A stretch of 64,000 nt of DNA. Origin: Myxococcaceae bacterium (GTDB lineage: Bacteria; Myxococcota; Myxococcia; Myxococcales; Myxococcaceae). Made by a program: the position numbers and the translations under genes. This document shows positions 36,484 through 45,463 of this stretch, piece after piece; within the stretch, counting starts at the first letter, position 1; the number at the start of each line of letters is the position of its first letter. Where the stretch lies: positions 18,901 to 82,900 of the forward strand of contig JAIBBR010000004.1 in the NCBI GenBank assembly GCA_019694575.1, given 5' to 3'. The notes under the pieces are model-generated. The model was given only the letters and a program-made list of their open reading frames with translations, did no database searches and was not told where the DNA came from.

Positions 36484-37859
36484 TGATTCGCTCCCATGAC
36501 GGGCGATGCAACGTCGCCCGTGGCAGGCACAAAGTCTCTACCTTCGAAGGATTGCTTCCACGAAGCAAACGCTGACTGCGCTCGCGTGGCATAGGCCGCC
36601 CGCTTGTTTGCCTTCTTCATTCGTTCAGGCAACGCGGGAAAAAGCCCAAACGTCACATTGGTCGGCTGGTATGGAGCGCCTTCGACATGCACTTCACCCG
36701 TCACGTGGCGGTAGAGCGCCCCCATCGCCGTCTCGGCAGGAGGCGGAACGAAAGGCTTGCCGAAAATACGCGCCACCACCGAGAGCGCCACCCAAAAGCC
36801 GCTCGCTGACGACTCGACGTAGCCTTCGACCCCCGTCATCTGCCCCGCAAAAAACAGCCGTGGCTCGGCACGCAACGAACCGTCAGCAGACAACAGCCGC
36901 GGAGAATCGAGAAACGTGTTGCGGTGAATTTGCCCCAACCGCAGCCATTCAGCGTTCTGCAACCCGGGAATCATGGCGAAAATGCGCTTTTGCTCTGGCC
37001 ATGAAAGCCGGGTTTGAAAGCCGACCAAGTTGTAAGCCGTGCCATCGCGGTTTTCTTGCCGCAGCTGCACCACCGCATGCGGGCGGCGGCCCGTGCGCGG
37101 GTCGGTCAAGCCCACCGGCTTCATCGGGCCAAACGCCAGCACTTGCTCGCCACGCTCTGCCATCACTTCTACCGGCAGACACCCTTCGAAATATTTGGGT
37201 TCCTCGAAGGCATGCGGCGTCACCTTGGCGCCATTGCGTACCGCCTCAACGAACGCCACGTACTCTTCTTTATTGAGCGGCAAGTTGACGTAGTCGTCTC
37301 CACCGCCTTTGCCGTAGCGGCTCTGCCGAAAAGCGATCGTCATGTCGACAGAATCGGCTGAAACAATCGGCGCGATGGCATCGTAAAAATAAAGCTTTTC
37401 ACCCAGGTACGGCTGCAAAGCCTGGGTCAACGCTTCTGAAGTGAGTGGCCCCGTCGCCACCACCACCATGCCCTCGGGAAGCGTGGTGACTTCTTCTGCC
37501 ACCAATGTCACACGACCGGTGGAAAGCAAACGACGCTTCACTTCGGCCGAAAAACCGTCGCGATCAACGGCCAACGCGTCACCCGCCGGCACACGGTGCG
37601 CGTCAGCGCTGCCCAAAATCAGCGAGCCTAGTTCGCGCAGCTCGCGGTGCAGCATGCCGATGGCGCTCTCGGGGTTGTCAGAACGCATCGAGTTCGAGCA
37701 CACCAATTCAGCCGGCTCATTGCTCTGGTGCGCGGGCGAACGGCGCACCGGCTTTTGCTCGAGCAAGCGCACGTCAATGCCACGCTTGGCCAGCTGATAC
37801 GCGCATTCAGAGCCAGCCAGGCCCGCTCCCACCACGGTGACTTTGGGTGTCGTCGTCAT
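36480..37859 (-). CDS. trmFO: Folate-dependent tRNA (uracil54-C5)-methyltransferase TrmFO
   Basis: TrmFO makes m5U54 in the tRNA T-loop using 5,10-methylene-THF and FAD, instead of SAM. The 459-residue protein has the N-terminal FAD motif [19 protein letters not shown]. The conserved [10 protein letters not shown] holds the family cysteine region, and [18 protein letters not shown] and the catalytic FEGCLPVE are present. Length is typical. It is the upstream partner of the beta-propeller lipoprotein by an ATGA overlap. Its use of methylene-THF links it to the window's gcv and folD genes. Confidence 0.96.
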   Translation of the reverse strand: MTTTPKVTVVGAGLAGSECAYQLAKRGIDVRLLEQKPVRRSPAHQSNEPAELVCSNSMRSDNPESAIGMLHRELRELGSLILGSADAHRVPAGDALAVDRDGFSAEVKRRLLSTGRVTLVAEEVTTLPEGMVVVATGPLTSEALTQALQPYLGEKLYFYDAIAPIVSADSVDMTIAFRQSRYGKGGGDDYVNLPLNKEEYVAFVEAVRNGAKVTPHAFEEPKYFEGCLPVEVMAERGEQVLAFGPMKPVGLTDPRTGRRPHAVVQLRQENRDGTAYNLVGFQTRLSWPEQKRIFAMIPGLQNAEWLRLGQIHRNTFLDSPRLLSADGSLRAEPRLFFAGQMTGVEGYVESSASGFWVALSVVARIFGKPFVPPPAETAMGALYRHVTGEVHVEGAPYQPTNVTFGLFPALPERMKKANKRAAYATRAQSAFASWKQSFEGRDFVPATGDVASPVMGANQ

Positions 37860-37928
37860 GGCAGGTGCCTTACGTCAAAGACTGCCGCAAACCTAGGGTC
37901 GCGCGTCAACGCCGGTAAGACTGGCCGC

Positions 37929-38507
37929 CTATTGATCTTTGGTGACGACGATAAAGCGGTAGTTGCCGAGCTCGTTCTGACCCGCAGTGTAGAGCACCGA
38001 CAGCAGCAGATCGTAAGGAATGCGCTTGTCGCCAATGACCGACAGCTCACCTGTAAAGGGTGCGTTCGGGTTGCGTTCGGCAATGAATTTCAGCTTCTCG
38101 ACTTCTTTCTTCAGCGCGTCGTTGAGCGGCACCACCGTACGGCCGCTCAGATCTTTGGCCTGCAACGCGGCGTTGATCAAGTCGACCTTTTTCTTGTCAC
38201 CGACCAAAATCGACTTGGTGGTAATCGTCACCGACACTGTGTCTTTCGGCGCGACACGGGTGCTCGACACGGGAATGCGAATGTCTTCAGACTGCGTCAT
38301 CGACACCGACGACGACGCGTAAGACTTGAGCAAGAACACCAAGATGATGGTCATCATGTCCATCATCGCGGTGATGTTGAGCTCCTTAATCTCGCCTTCG
38401 GCCTCGCGCTCCTTGCGGCGCTTACGGCTAAGCGCCTTACGCAGCATCATTCGCTGACGGTCATCGTCATCGATCTCAACCGCAGAATTGGGGGCTTTGG
38501 TGGCCAT
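37929..38507 (-). CDS. ExbD/TolR-family proton-channel protein 2 (AglS-like)
   Basis: This 192-residue biopolymer-transport ExbD/TolR protein has a cytoplasmic basic N-terminus, then one membrane helix with the conserved channel aspartate D50 (TAMMDMMTIILVFLLKSYA). A C-terminal periplasmic peptidoglycan-facing domain follows. It starts one base into the upstream exbD stop (TAATG), so the two ExbD genes are coupled. The gene order ExbB-ExbD-ExbD matches the Myxococcus gliding motor aglR-aglQ-aglS. Another ExbBD paralogue remains possible. Confidence 0.85.
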   Translation of the reverse strand: MATKAPNSAVEIDDDDRQRMMLRKALSRKRRKEREAEGEIKELNITAMMDMMTIILVFLLKSYASSSVSMTQSEDIRIPVSSTRVAPKDTVSVTITTKSILVGDKKKVDLINAALQAKDLSGRTVVPLNDALKKEVEKLKFIAERNPNAPFTGELSVIGDKRIPYDLLLSVLYTAGQNELGNYRFIVVTKDQ

Positions 38508-39049
38508 TAGTAAGTCGACAAAGTCACGTCGGGGAAAAGCAATTTGCGGTCAGCCGTTTCACGCGTTGCGTCCATCGCGGCGACCAGAATTTCATATTCC
38601 ACCTGAGGGTCCGCGGCCATGATCACCTTGGTCTCAGTGGGAAACGCCTTCTTGATTTCCATCATCTGCGCGGTGAGCGCGGGAAAATTGTAGGTACCGT
38701 CGGCGTTTTTCGGAATCGTCGGAGGACTTTGACCAGGCACCGGGGGCTGCGCACCTTCGGTCTGGCCAGGGAGCACCCCTCCCGTCGCCGCCACATAGAA
38801 ACCGTTCTTGGCGATCGAAACGTTGAGCGTCAGCTGCTTGTCGGGGTTCTCACTGTCCATACCGGCAGAAGGGCCGCCGTAACTCGGGCTGTTCACATTC
38901 AAGATGCCGAACGTGGCCAAACCGGTAATCGACATCAGCATGAAGATGATCAAGTTCATGAGGATATCGAGGTAAGGGACGATGTTGAGCTCGCCCGTCT
39001 CTTCTTCCTCTTTGGGTCTGATCTTCCGCTTTGAGAAGTAGATCGCCAT
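38507..39049 (-). CDS. ExbD/TolR-family proton-channel protein 1 (AglQ-like)
   Basis: This is a 180-residue ExbD/TolR protein. The transmembrane helix after the basic N-terminus contains the ion-coupling aspartate D28 (VPYLDILMNLIIFMLMSI). The same number (D28) is the residue I recall as functionally required in Myxococcus AglQ. The periplasmic domain has a Pro-rich insert (PGQTEGAQPPVPGQSPPT) before the final globular part. It is the middle gene of an exbB-exbD-exbD run, 50 bases after exbB. The AglQ assignment is by context and is not certain. Confidence 0.85.
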   Translation of the reverse strand: MAIYFSKRKIRPKEEEETGELNIVPYLDILMNLIIFMLMSITGLATFGILNVNSPSYGGPSAGMDSENPDKQLTLNVSIAKNGFYVAATGGVLPGQTEGAQPPVPGQSPPTIPKNADGTYNFPALTAQMMEIKKAFPTETKVIMAADPQVEYEILVAAMDATRETADRKLLFPDVTLSTY

Positions 39050-39099
39050 GGAGTCTAAGGTTCCGACAACAAACTGACGGTGGGTGTTCCGTTAGGACC

Positions 39100-39840
39100 T
39101 TATGAAGCCTTCTCGTAGTCCATCGAGCTGGTCTCGCCCGCGTTGCGGCGACCGAGCAAGTTCTCGAGCTTCATCGCGTTGAGCTCGACGACTTCGATCA
39201 TGCGTTTGGCGTACGACATCAAGAACAAGTGACCGACAATGCAGCTCACGGCAATCAAAAGACCGAAGGCCGTGTTGTTCATGGCTTCAGAAATACCTTT
39301 GGAGAGCATGGCCTGCTTCTGATCGGCCGGCACGTTGCCCAAAGACTTAAACGTGTTGATCAAACCGAAGATGGTACCGACGAGGCCGAAGAGCGTGGCG
39401 ACGTTGGCGAGCGACCACAACCAGGGAATGCGCGCCGCGATGTGAGGTGTGTTTTCGAGAATCGACTCTTCAATCGCCTTGGCGACCTCAATTTCGCCGC
39501 GGTTGGCACGGGTCAACCCCGCCCGAATTACCTTGGCCAAGGGGGCGTTGGGGGCGGCACCACAAAGCTTCACGGCGCGGTCGACATTGCCGGTGAGCAC
39601 CAGCTTGGTCACCTGCTCCATGAACGGAGGGGCGTTCAGGTTGTATCGGAACATCAGGGTGAGAATGCGTTCGATCACGACCGCGATCGCGCATGCCATC
39701 CAGAAGATGTTCACGAACATGAACGGACCACCCTCTTTGAAGAATTCTACGAGAGAGTCCATTCCACTGTGTTCTCCTGCCTTGGCGGCCTGCGTAAGCA
39801 CCACGTCGACAAGTTGCTGCACCATCAGGCTGGCGGACAT
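39100..39840 (-). CDS. ExbB/TolQ/MotA-family proton-channel protein (AglR-like)
   Basis: This 246-residue inner-membrane protein has three predicted helices: the N-terminal one around MFVNIFWMACAIAVVIERIL, and two C-terminal ones (LANVATLFGLVGTIFGLINTF and NNTAFGLLIAVSCIVGHLFL). The cytoplasmic loop between helix 1 and 2 has the MotA/ExbB-like GLTRANRGEIEVAKAIEES. It forms a 5:2-type stator with ExbD. A sigma70-type promoter lies 57-85 bases upstream (39897-39925). As the first gene of exbB-exbD-exbD it may be AglR of the gliding machinery. Confidence 0.88.
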   Translation of the reverse strand: MSASLMVQQLVDVVLTQAAKAGEHSGMDSLVEFFKEGGPFMFVNIFWMACAIAVVIERILTLMFRYNLNAPPFMEQVTKLVLTGNVDRAVKLCGAAPNAPLAKVIRAGLTRANRGEIEVAKAIEESILENTPHIAARIPWLWSLANVATLFGLVGTIFGLINTFKSLGNVPADQKQAMLSKGISEAMNNTAFGLLIAVSCIVGHLFLMSYAKRMIEVVELNAMKLENLLGRRNAGETSSMDYEKAS

Positions 39841-39896
39841 TGACTTGTGTTCCCCTTCGCTCGTTCACGGAGCGGCGCGGTAGTAAACCCGTGAGG

Positions 39897-39925
39897 TTTT
39901 TAGTTTGCGGTTCATGACACGTCAA
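39897..39925 (-). promoter_or_regulatory. Sigma70-type promoter for exbB/exbD operon
   Basis: On the minus strand a -35 box TTGACG (39920-39925) and -10 box TAAAAA (39897-39902) are separated by exactly 17 bases. They sit 57 bases before the exbB ATG, in the spacer after dprA. The predicted start is near 39890. The match is by eye. Confidence 0.55.
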
Positions 39926-39954
39926 CAAATGGCTTTAACGAAACGCCTTTTAGA

Positions 39955-41091
39955 TCAGATCTTTTCGTAGCGCCGACCTGGCCGCTGCACCACCCACCCT
40001 GCGAGCTCGAGCTCGCACAACGCGCTCGAAAGCTCCGCTGAACCCGCCCCCCATTTGGCATCGAGCGCATCAAAGTCCTGCGGGTGCTTGGTAAGCAAAG
40101 AAAAAGCGCGTTGGGCGGCCGATGAAAAATCTTCGAGCTTGCCTTGCACCACGGTTTGCTCCAGGGGGCCCGCTCGCAAACCGGTGAGCCCCAGCGCTTG
40201 CGCTGCGCCTTCGACGTCGAAGCAAATGCGCGCATGCCCGTCGCGAATGAGCGCCAGACAACCTTGTGCCGAAGGGTTATGGGGGTCTCCCGGCATCGCG
40301 AGCAGCACGCGGCCTTGCTCTACCGCGTAGCGCGCGGTGTGCAACGCGCCCGAGGTTTCGCCTGCGCGCAAAACAAGCACCGCGTCAGACGCGCCTGAAA
40401 TCAACCGGTTTCTTCGAGGAAACGTGCTCTTGTCACCACGCCGGCCCGGAGGAAACTCAGAAAAGTAAGTGCCACCGCCATCGCGCACGTGCGGCCATAA
40501 CTCACGTTGCGAAGCGTCGAGCTCGTCAAGGCCGCTGCCCATGAAGGCCCACGTTTCACCGTGCGCGGCGAGAGCTCCGTGATGGCACGCTTGATCAATG
40601 CCCTCGGCGGCCCCCGAAACCACGCCCGCCCCACGGGCCGCCACTTCGAAAGCAAACGCACGCGCGAACTGATTGAAACCTTGGTTGGGGTGACGGGTGC
40701 CAACCATCGCCAAGCGGCGGCGAGAACGCCCGTTCGCTCCTGGCCCCCAGTGAAAAAGCAACGGCGGCGCGTCATTCACCGTCGCAAGGTTGGGTGGGTA
40801 AGCCGCGTCATCTTTGAAGGCGACCTGAATTTCTGCGCGCTGTAGCCGGGTTTGTGCTTCCGCCGCGATGTCTTCGAGTTTGGCGTAAGGCGCCAACGAT
40901 GTTTTGGCTTGCGGCCGCAAGGCGACTGCGTTCGCCCATTCTGCAATTGGCACATCGAGCAACGCCTCGAGCGAATAAAACGTTTCTTCGAGTGCCGCGA
41001 GTGTCTTTGGCCCAATGCCCTGAACGCACCACAACCCCAACAACGCCCGTTTCCCGTTCACGATACGCGTCGTAGCGCAGCGGGCTGACAT
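39955..41091 (-). CDS. dprA: DNA-processing protein DprA (Smf)
   Basis: DprA loads RecA onto incoming single-stranded DNA during natural transformation. The 378-residue protein has an N-terminal SAM-like helix-hairpin region (LGLWCVQGIGPKTLAAL), then the Rossmann-like core with AMVGTRHPNQG, VVSGAAEGIDQACHHGAL and FPRRNRLISGAS, the family's hallmark, and a C-terminal winged-helix tail. Start at ATG 41091 or a GTG at 41061. It points to possible natural competence, though comE/comF genes are not in the window. It precedes the exbB operon on the same strand, 100+ bases apart. Confidence 0.92.
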   Translation of the reverse strand: MSARCATTRIVNGKRALLGLWCVQGIGPKTLAALEETFYSLEALLDVPIAEWANAVALRPQAKTSLAPYAKLEDIAAEAQTRLQRAEIQVAFKDDAAYPPNLATVNDAPPLLFHWGPGANGRSRRRLAMVGTRHPNQGFNQFARAFAFEVAARGAGVVSGAAEGIDQACHHGALAAHGETWAFMGSGLDELDASQRELWPHVRDGGGTYFSEFPPGRRGDKSTFPRRNRLISGASDAVLVLRAGETSGALHTARYAVEQGRVLLAMPGDPHNPSAQGCLALIRDGHARICFDVEGAAQALGLTGLRAGPLEQTVVQGKLEDFSSAAQRAFSLLTKHPQDFDALDAKWGAGSAELSSALCELELAGWVVQRPGRRYEKI

Positions 41092-41235
41092 CGATTTTCG
41101 AAACAACGCGCTTCAAGGTGCGTGCTGACAATGGCTGCCGACCCGGCATGCTCGCCAAAGCCGCCTCGAAAACACGCGCTCGGCCCGTCTTGTCACCTGC
41201 AAAAACGAAAAATGGGTAAGTCCGACACCGTCGTC

Positions 41236-41727
41236 CTACTTCGTCGGCAACCGCGTAAACGGAGGGCTGAACCAGTCTCCGCCGCTCTTTAGCGCCACCA
41301 CTTGCGCGGTCTGCGGGTCGACCAAGGTAATCACCTCTTTGCTCTGACGGCCCCAGACGTTGTCTTTGAACTGGGCGGCGATCAGATCTTTACCGTTCAC
41401 ATTGATGAAATGCGTCTCTTCAGGCCAAAACGCTTGGCCTTCTTTGACACCATTCGCGGCACTGTATTGCCCGGTCGCCACTTCCGACGCGGCGAGCACC
41501 GCATCGCGAATGTTTTCGGGGTAATTCAAAATCTGTCCGTCTTCCCGAATGAGCGGAGAGCTTTTCGTCGTCACGGACTGCGCCGTTTTGCGCACGCCGT
41601 CGACCTCACCTCTGGTGTCGGCAAAGAACGAATTGAGCCGTTGCTCGACGTTCTTGTTCAACGTGAAGCTGCCCTTCGGCGCTGCGTACTCCGTATACTG
41701 CGCGTTTACCTGCCCTCGAATCTGCAT
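41236..41727 (-). CDS. Protein of unknown function, 163 residues
   Basis: I do not recognise this protein. It has no signal peptide or membrane helix. A Lys/Asn-rich middle segment is followed by a beta-like stretch with AFWPEETHFINVNGKDLIAAQFKDNVWG and EVITLVDPQTAQVV. The codon pattern is protein-like and the gene stands between dprA and a divergent GNAT gene. The start ATG at 41727 has AAGAGGTG a few bases upstream. No partner on either side suggests a role. Confidence 0.6.
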   Translation of the reverse strand: MQIRGQVNAQYTEYAAPKGSFTLNKNVEQRLNSFFADTRGEVDGVRKTAQSVTTKSSPLIREDGQILNYPENIRDAVLAASEVATGQYSAANGVKEGQAFWPEETHFINVNGKDLIAAQFKDNVWGRQSKEVITLVDPQTAQVVALKSGGDWFSPPFTRLPTK

Positions 41728-41869
41728 GGTTCACCTCTTAAAAAGGGTTTGACGGCCGTGAGCGTGCCGACGCATAGAACGCCTCACAAGGTCGAAAGTC
41801 ATCACTCCACCAAATGAGAAAACGTGGGGCTCCTCCTGTGCCCGGCCGCTCAATTAGGGTGCTCCCGCC

Positions 41870-42421
41870 ATGAAAGCGTTGTTTCACACGGCTCGACTGA
41901 CCCTCTCGCCCATCGCGAAGACCGATCTCGAAGACTTGTGGCCCCATACTTCGAACCCCGAGCTCCCTCGGCACATGACTTGGGCAGCGCACAGCGAACG
42001 TGCACAGACCCTCGCCTTCATCGAGCAGTCAATGCGTCTTGGCGACCAAGGCACGGCAGTGGTGTGGGTCTTACGAGAACACGGCGAGTTTCGCGGCGTG
42101 GTCGGTTTACACGACATTCAGCGGCAGCACCTGGCCTGGCAGCTCGACAAAGCCGAGCTGGGTTACTGGGTGGTTCCCGCTGCACACGGCAAAGGCTTCG
42201 CCACCGAAGCGGCGCGCGCGCTGCTCAAGCACGGCTTCGAAACATTGGCCCTGCACAAAATCGAAGTGCACACCGTCGACGAGAACAAAGCCTCAGTCAG
42301 CGTGATCGAAAAACTCGGCTTTCGTTTCGTCGGCGAACAACGCCAGCACCTCAACCGGCACGGGCGCTGGTGGAACTTGCTCGCCTACGAGCTGTTGGCC
42401 GACGACTGGAAAAAACCTTAA
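41870..42421 (+). CDS. GNAT-family N-acetyltransferase (RimJ/RimL-type)
   Basis: This is a 183-residue acetyl-CoA-dependent acetyltransferase. Acetyl-CoA is bound by the V-x-P-x-x-x-G-x-G/A-type loop in WVVPAAHGKGFATEA. The C-terminal NKASVSVIEKLGFRFVGEQ is typical of Acetyltransf_3 enzymes that acetylate ribosomal or other N-termini or small amines. The substrate is unknown. It is a lone plus-strand gene whose last four bases overlap the convergent LysM gene. Confidence 0.88.
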   Translation: MKALFHTARLTLSPIAKTDLEDLWPHTSNPELPRHMTWAAHSERAQTLAFIEQSMRLGDQGTAVVWVLREHGEFRGVVGLHDIQRQHLAWQLDKAELGYWVVPAAHGKGFATEAARALLKHGFETLALHKIEVHTVDENKASVSVIEKLGFRFVGEQRQHLNRHGRWWNLLAYELLADDWKKP

Positions 42422-43659
42422 CGGGCCGCGCGCGGCGCATTGCCACCGGCGGCGCGCATTTCCAACACGTCACCCGTCACCAACTCACGCAGAGAACGCA
42501 CAATCAAACACGTCGACGCTTTGGTCTTCACGTCAACCGTCATGCACATGCCGACGTCTTCTTTCGGAAAGTGCTCGTCACGCAGCGTAGGCCGGTAGAG
42601 AACGCCTTCGGCCGTGTTGTCCTGTTGGCGCACCACGACGAATGTATTGCCGGGCAGCACGCCGTCATCACTGCCCTTGTCGATAACCACCATGTGGTGC
42701 TCGGCGTAGGTGGTCAAAAACGGAGTTAACTGCCCTACCAACATGGCAGTGATGTTGCGATCGTTCGGCCGTATCGTGATGGTACGGGTGAGCGACTCGC
42801 CATAAGGCCCAATCAAGTCACCGCGGCGCACTTCGTCGAAGGTATTCAAGATCTGCAGCGTCAACATGGTGTTGTTGCCGGCGCGCAGCGACTTCGCGGT
42901 ACCCAAAATGTGCGTCATGTAACCAATGCGGTCACCCGTGATGGGGTGCACCACTTCACCTGCGGGGCGAAAAATAATGTACCCGTCGCCAATCTTGCCG
43001 GCAGCCTTACGGGTGAACTCAACGTAGGCAGTGTCGGGGTAGCTCAACATCGTCGCTTCGGCGAACGAACCGACAATGTGGCCTGCCTCTTCAATTTCTT
43101 TCGCGGTGACAAAACCGGTCGTCTTCACCGTAGTGGTGGCTTGCGGTTGGTAGCCGATTTTTCCCGCCACCAGCACGCCGTCATCGTTGTTGTCGTACAT
43201 TGAGTCGTCATCTCCGCCTGACGAAGCCGTGCCCACTTCAACCTCGGTCGGCACTTCTTCGCCCGACGACATGAAACGCACCATGTTGCCCGGGTAGATC
43301 CAATGGGGGTTGGCGATCTCGGGGTTGTATGACCAGACCTTCGGCCAATACCAAGGGCTGCCCATGTACTTCTGCGACAGCTCCCACAACGTGTCTCCGC
43401 GCTCGACTGTGTGCGCCGCGCCCGTGCCTGCGCTCGGTGTCTTCGCCGCATCGGTGCGCCCCGGTAACACTTCGGCTCCGCCCGACTCGTCAGAAGGCGC
43501 TGACGTGTCTTCTGACGCGCCCTCTTCGTCAGCAGGTGGCGCTTTTTTCGCCGCGGCCTTCGCCTTGCCGGTCGCCGCTTGTGCCACCACCACCTGCGCC
43601 CGAGCCGACCACCCGAACGTCATGACCACGACAGCGGCGGAAAGAATTACGTTTCGCAT
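42418..43659 (-). CDS. Exported LysM-domain protein
   Basis: This is a 413-residue secreted or periplasmic protein. From ATG 43659 the signal peptide is MRNVILSAAVVVMTFGWSARAQ; GGAG lies seven bases upstream. A low-complexity Ala/Lys/Asp/Glu linker follows. One LysM peptidoglycan-binding domain (HTVERGDTLWELSQKY and GSPWYWPKVWSYNPEI...) is at about residues 80-130. A large C-terminal region of unrecognised beta-rich type covers the rest. It is coupled to the TolA-binding-like gene upstream (13-base gap). Probably a peptidoglycan-linked envelope protein. Confidence 0.83.
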   Translation of the reverse strand: MRNVILSAAVVVMTFGWSARAQVVVAQAATGKAKAAAKKAPPADEEGASEDTSAPSDESGGAEVLPGRTDAAKTPSAGTGAAHTVERGDTLWELSQKYMGSPWYWPKVWSYNPEIANPHWIYPGNMVRFMSSGEEVPTEVEVGTASSGGDDDSMYDNNDDGVLVAGKIGYQPQATTTVKTTGFVTAKEIEEAGHIVGSFAEATMLSYPDTAYVEFTRKAAGKIGDGYIIFRPAGEVVHPITGDRIGYMTHILGTAKSLRAGNNTMLTLQILNTFDEVRRGDLIGPYGESLTRTITIRPNDRNITAMLVGQLTPFLTTYAEHHMVVIDKGSDDGVLPGNTFVVVRQQDNTAEGVLYRPTLRDEHFPKEDVGMCMTVDVKTKASTCLIVRSLRELVTGDVLEMRAAGGNAPRAAR

Positions 43660-43672
43660 TGACGGCTCCGGT

Positions 43673-44455
43673 TCAAGGAGAAGCAGCAGGGTTGGGCAAC
43701 GACGACAGCCGCGAACGGGCAGCTTGGGCAGCAGGTGTGTCAGGCCAGTCTTTGACAATGCGCTGGTACGCCTTGCGCGCATCGGCCGGTTGATTCATTT
43801 TGGTACGGCACTCGGCCAGCTTGAGCAGCGCGTCGACCACCGCGTCACCCGCCGGGTATTTTTTGGCCACCGACTCGAATGCGGTCGCGGCGTCTTCGAA
43901 ATCGTTCAACCCCATGTACCCAAGGCCTGAAAAATAGAGCGCGTTGTCAGCCTTGGCGTGTTGCGGCGCTTCGACGGCGAACTGCTGCAGCTGCGCGATA
44001 CCACCTTCGACATTGCCGGTCTTCAAGGCATTGACGGCATTGTTAAACACCATGTCGCCGCGTTCACCGTCACCCGCGTAAGCAGATTGCGCAGCCGGCA
44101 ACACTTGTTCCAAGCTGCTGATCACTTCGGGCTCGGGTTCGATCACTGCAACAGAAGTGGCCACTTTGGGTGCCGCCTCACGCTTCGGTTTCAACTTCAC
44201 CACCGTCAGCTCAGGCATTGCGTGCGCTTCACTGGCCGCCACTGCATGCCCCGCCGTCGAGAGCGACCCCGACTGCCCGGCCACCGCCTTGTTGCGCTCG
44301 AGCATTTCGATTCGGGCTTCGAGCCGCAAATTGTCACTGCGCAGCGCGCGCACTTCAGCCTGCAGCTCGCTGAGCTCGGGCTTCAACAACGCCGGTGTCG
44401 CGCATGCCGAAAGCGCAACCGGCCCCATGACAATGAATGGTCGAATAGCGCCCAA
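43673..44455 (-). CDS. Tol-Pal/CpoB-like TPR lipoprotein
   Basis: This 260-residue predicted envelope protein resembles YbgF/CpoB. A lipobox ALSAC (residues 14-18) follows a short hydrophobic segment. A coiled coil (ELSELQAEVRALRSDNLRLEARIEMLERN) comes next, then at least three TPR-like repeats in the C-terminal half (NALYFSGLGYMGLNDFEDAATAFESVAKKYPAGDAV, ADARKAYQRIVKDWPD). The frame opens with a TTG at 44455; an ATG at 44428 would cut the signal peptide, so the start is uncertain. It lies directly before the LysM gene, suggesting an envelope-maintenance pair. Confidence 0.78.
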   Translation of the reverse strand: MGAIRPFIVMGPVALSACATPALLKPELSELQAEVRALRSDNLRLEARIEMLERNKAVAGQSGSLSTAGHAVAASEAHAMPELTVVKLKPKREAAPKVATSVAVIEPEPEVISSLEQVLPAAQSAYAGDGERGDMVFNNAVNALKTGNVEGGIAQLQQFAVEAPQHAKADNALYFSGLGYMGLNDFEDAATAFESVAKKYPAGDAVVDALLKLAECRTKMNQPADARKAYQRIVKDWPDTPAAQAARSRLSSLPNPAASP

Positions 44456-44545
44456 AGTTTACGGACCTGCATCGCCAAGGGTCAAGAATTCACCTGTGTG
44501 CCGCTACAGGCCTGTGGCGAACCGACCGCGCCGCGCCCTTAAAGC

Positions 44546-45301
44546 TCAAAAATCAGCCACCACCAACGACAACTGCCGCCCCGTCGTGGCACCGTCACGC
44601 CGGTGCGAAAAGAAACGGGCCCGATCACACGACGTGCAATGCGGCAACACATCGATCTGCTTTAGGGGTATGCCCGCGCCAAGGAGCGTCATCAGCAGGG
44701 CGGCAGGCAGGTCTAAATGTTCTTTTGCCCCCACCCGCGTCACCACTGTGCCTCCGAAAATGCCGGTGAATTGCGCCGCCAGCTCGGTTGACACCTCGTA
44801 GCAACAAACTTGAATACATGGTCCCACGGCGACCCACAGATCACCCGGCGAGGTGCCCACTTTGGCCAACGCCTCTATCGAGTGCGCGGCCACCGCAGAG
44901 TACACGCCGCGCCAACCCGCGTGCACCGCCGCCACCCGTTGCCCCACCGGGTCGACCATGAGCAACGGTACACAATCGGCCGTTTTTACCGCCACCGCGT
45001 GATCGCTCTGCCCAGTCCACACCGCGTCAGCTTCGCCGAGCGGCGCCGCGACCTTCGAACGATCGACTGTCTGGCCCGCCTCAAGTACCGCGTGGCCGTG
45101 TACCTGTGTCACGGTCGCCAAACACCCCGGCGCGACGCCCGCCTGCGCCGCGAGCCGTCGCAGATTTTCGTGCACCGCGGCGGGGTCATCGCCCACTGAC
45201 AGGCCCACGTTGAGCGACGCATAGGGTGCGCGCGAAATGCCTCCTAAACGCGTGCCGAAACCGTGGGTCACCGGTAATTTCCGCGAGGTCAAAAGCTCCA
45301 T
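44546..45301 (-). CDS. pgeF: Peptidoglycan editing factor/multicopper laccase-like PgeF (YfiH)
   Basis: This is a 251-residue member of the YfiH/PgeF family, known as a cytoplasmic purine nucleoside phosphorylase/adenosine deaminase-like enzyme with a role in cell-wall editing. Three conserved zinc/copper residues appear as H in QVHGHAV, C in TADCVPLL and H in AVHAGWRG. Length is normal. It lies upstream of the LysM/CpoB-like genes on the minus strand and is divergent from the diguanylate cyclase. Confidence 0.9.
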   Translation of the reverse strand: MELLTSRKLPVTHGFGTRLGGISRAPYASLNVGLSVGDDPAAVHENLRRLAAQAGVAPGCLATVTQVHGHAVLEAGQTVDRSKVAAPLGEADAVWTGQSDHAVAVKTADCVPLLMVDPVGQRVAAVHAGWRGVYSAVAAHSIEALAKVGTSPGDLWVAVGPCIQVCCYEVSTELAAQFTGIFGGTVVTRVGAKEHLDLPAALLMTLLGAGIPLKQIDVLPHCTSCDRARFFSHRRDGATTGRQLSLVVADF

Positions 45302-45463
45302 GGTGAGCGCCGATCATGCCCTGGGCGAGGGTAAAAATGCCAATGGTTGAGGCAGCCGTGCACGAAGGGTTTGACAGTTCGCACCCCGTTGCCAAACACT
45401 CTTTTTTTCAAGACACGCGTCGGGGGCATGGGAGCTTTGCCCCTCGAGCATTAGGGCGGGCAG

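Noticed and set aside
45422..45442. GGGGCA/TGCCCC hairpin before the diguanylate cyclase as a c-di-GMP riboswitch
   Set aside because: No GEMM core sequence or tetraloop-receptor pair was found; it is only a short stem.
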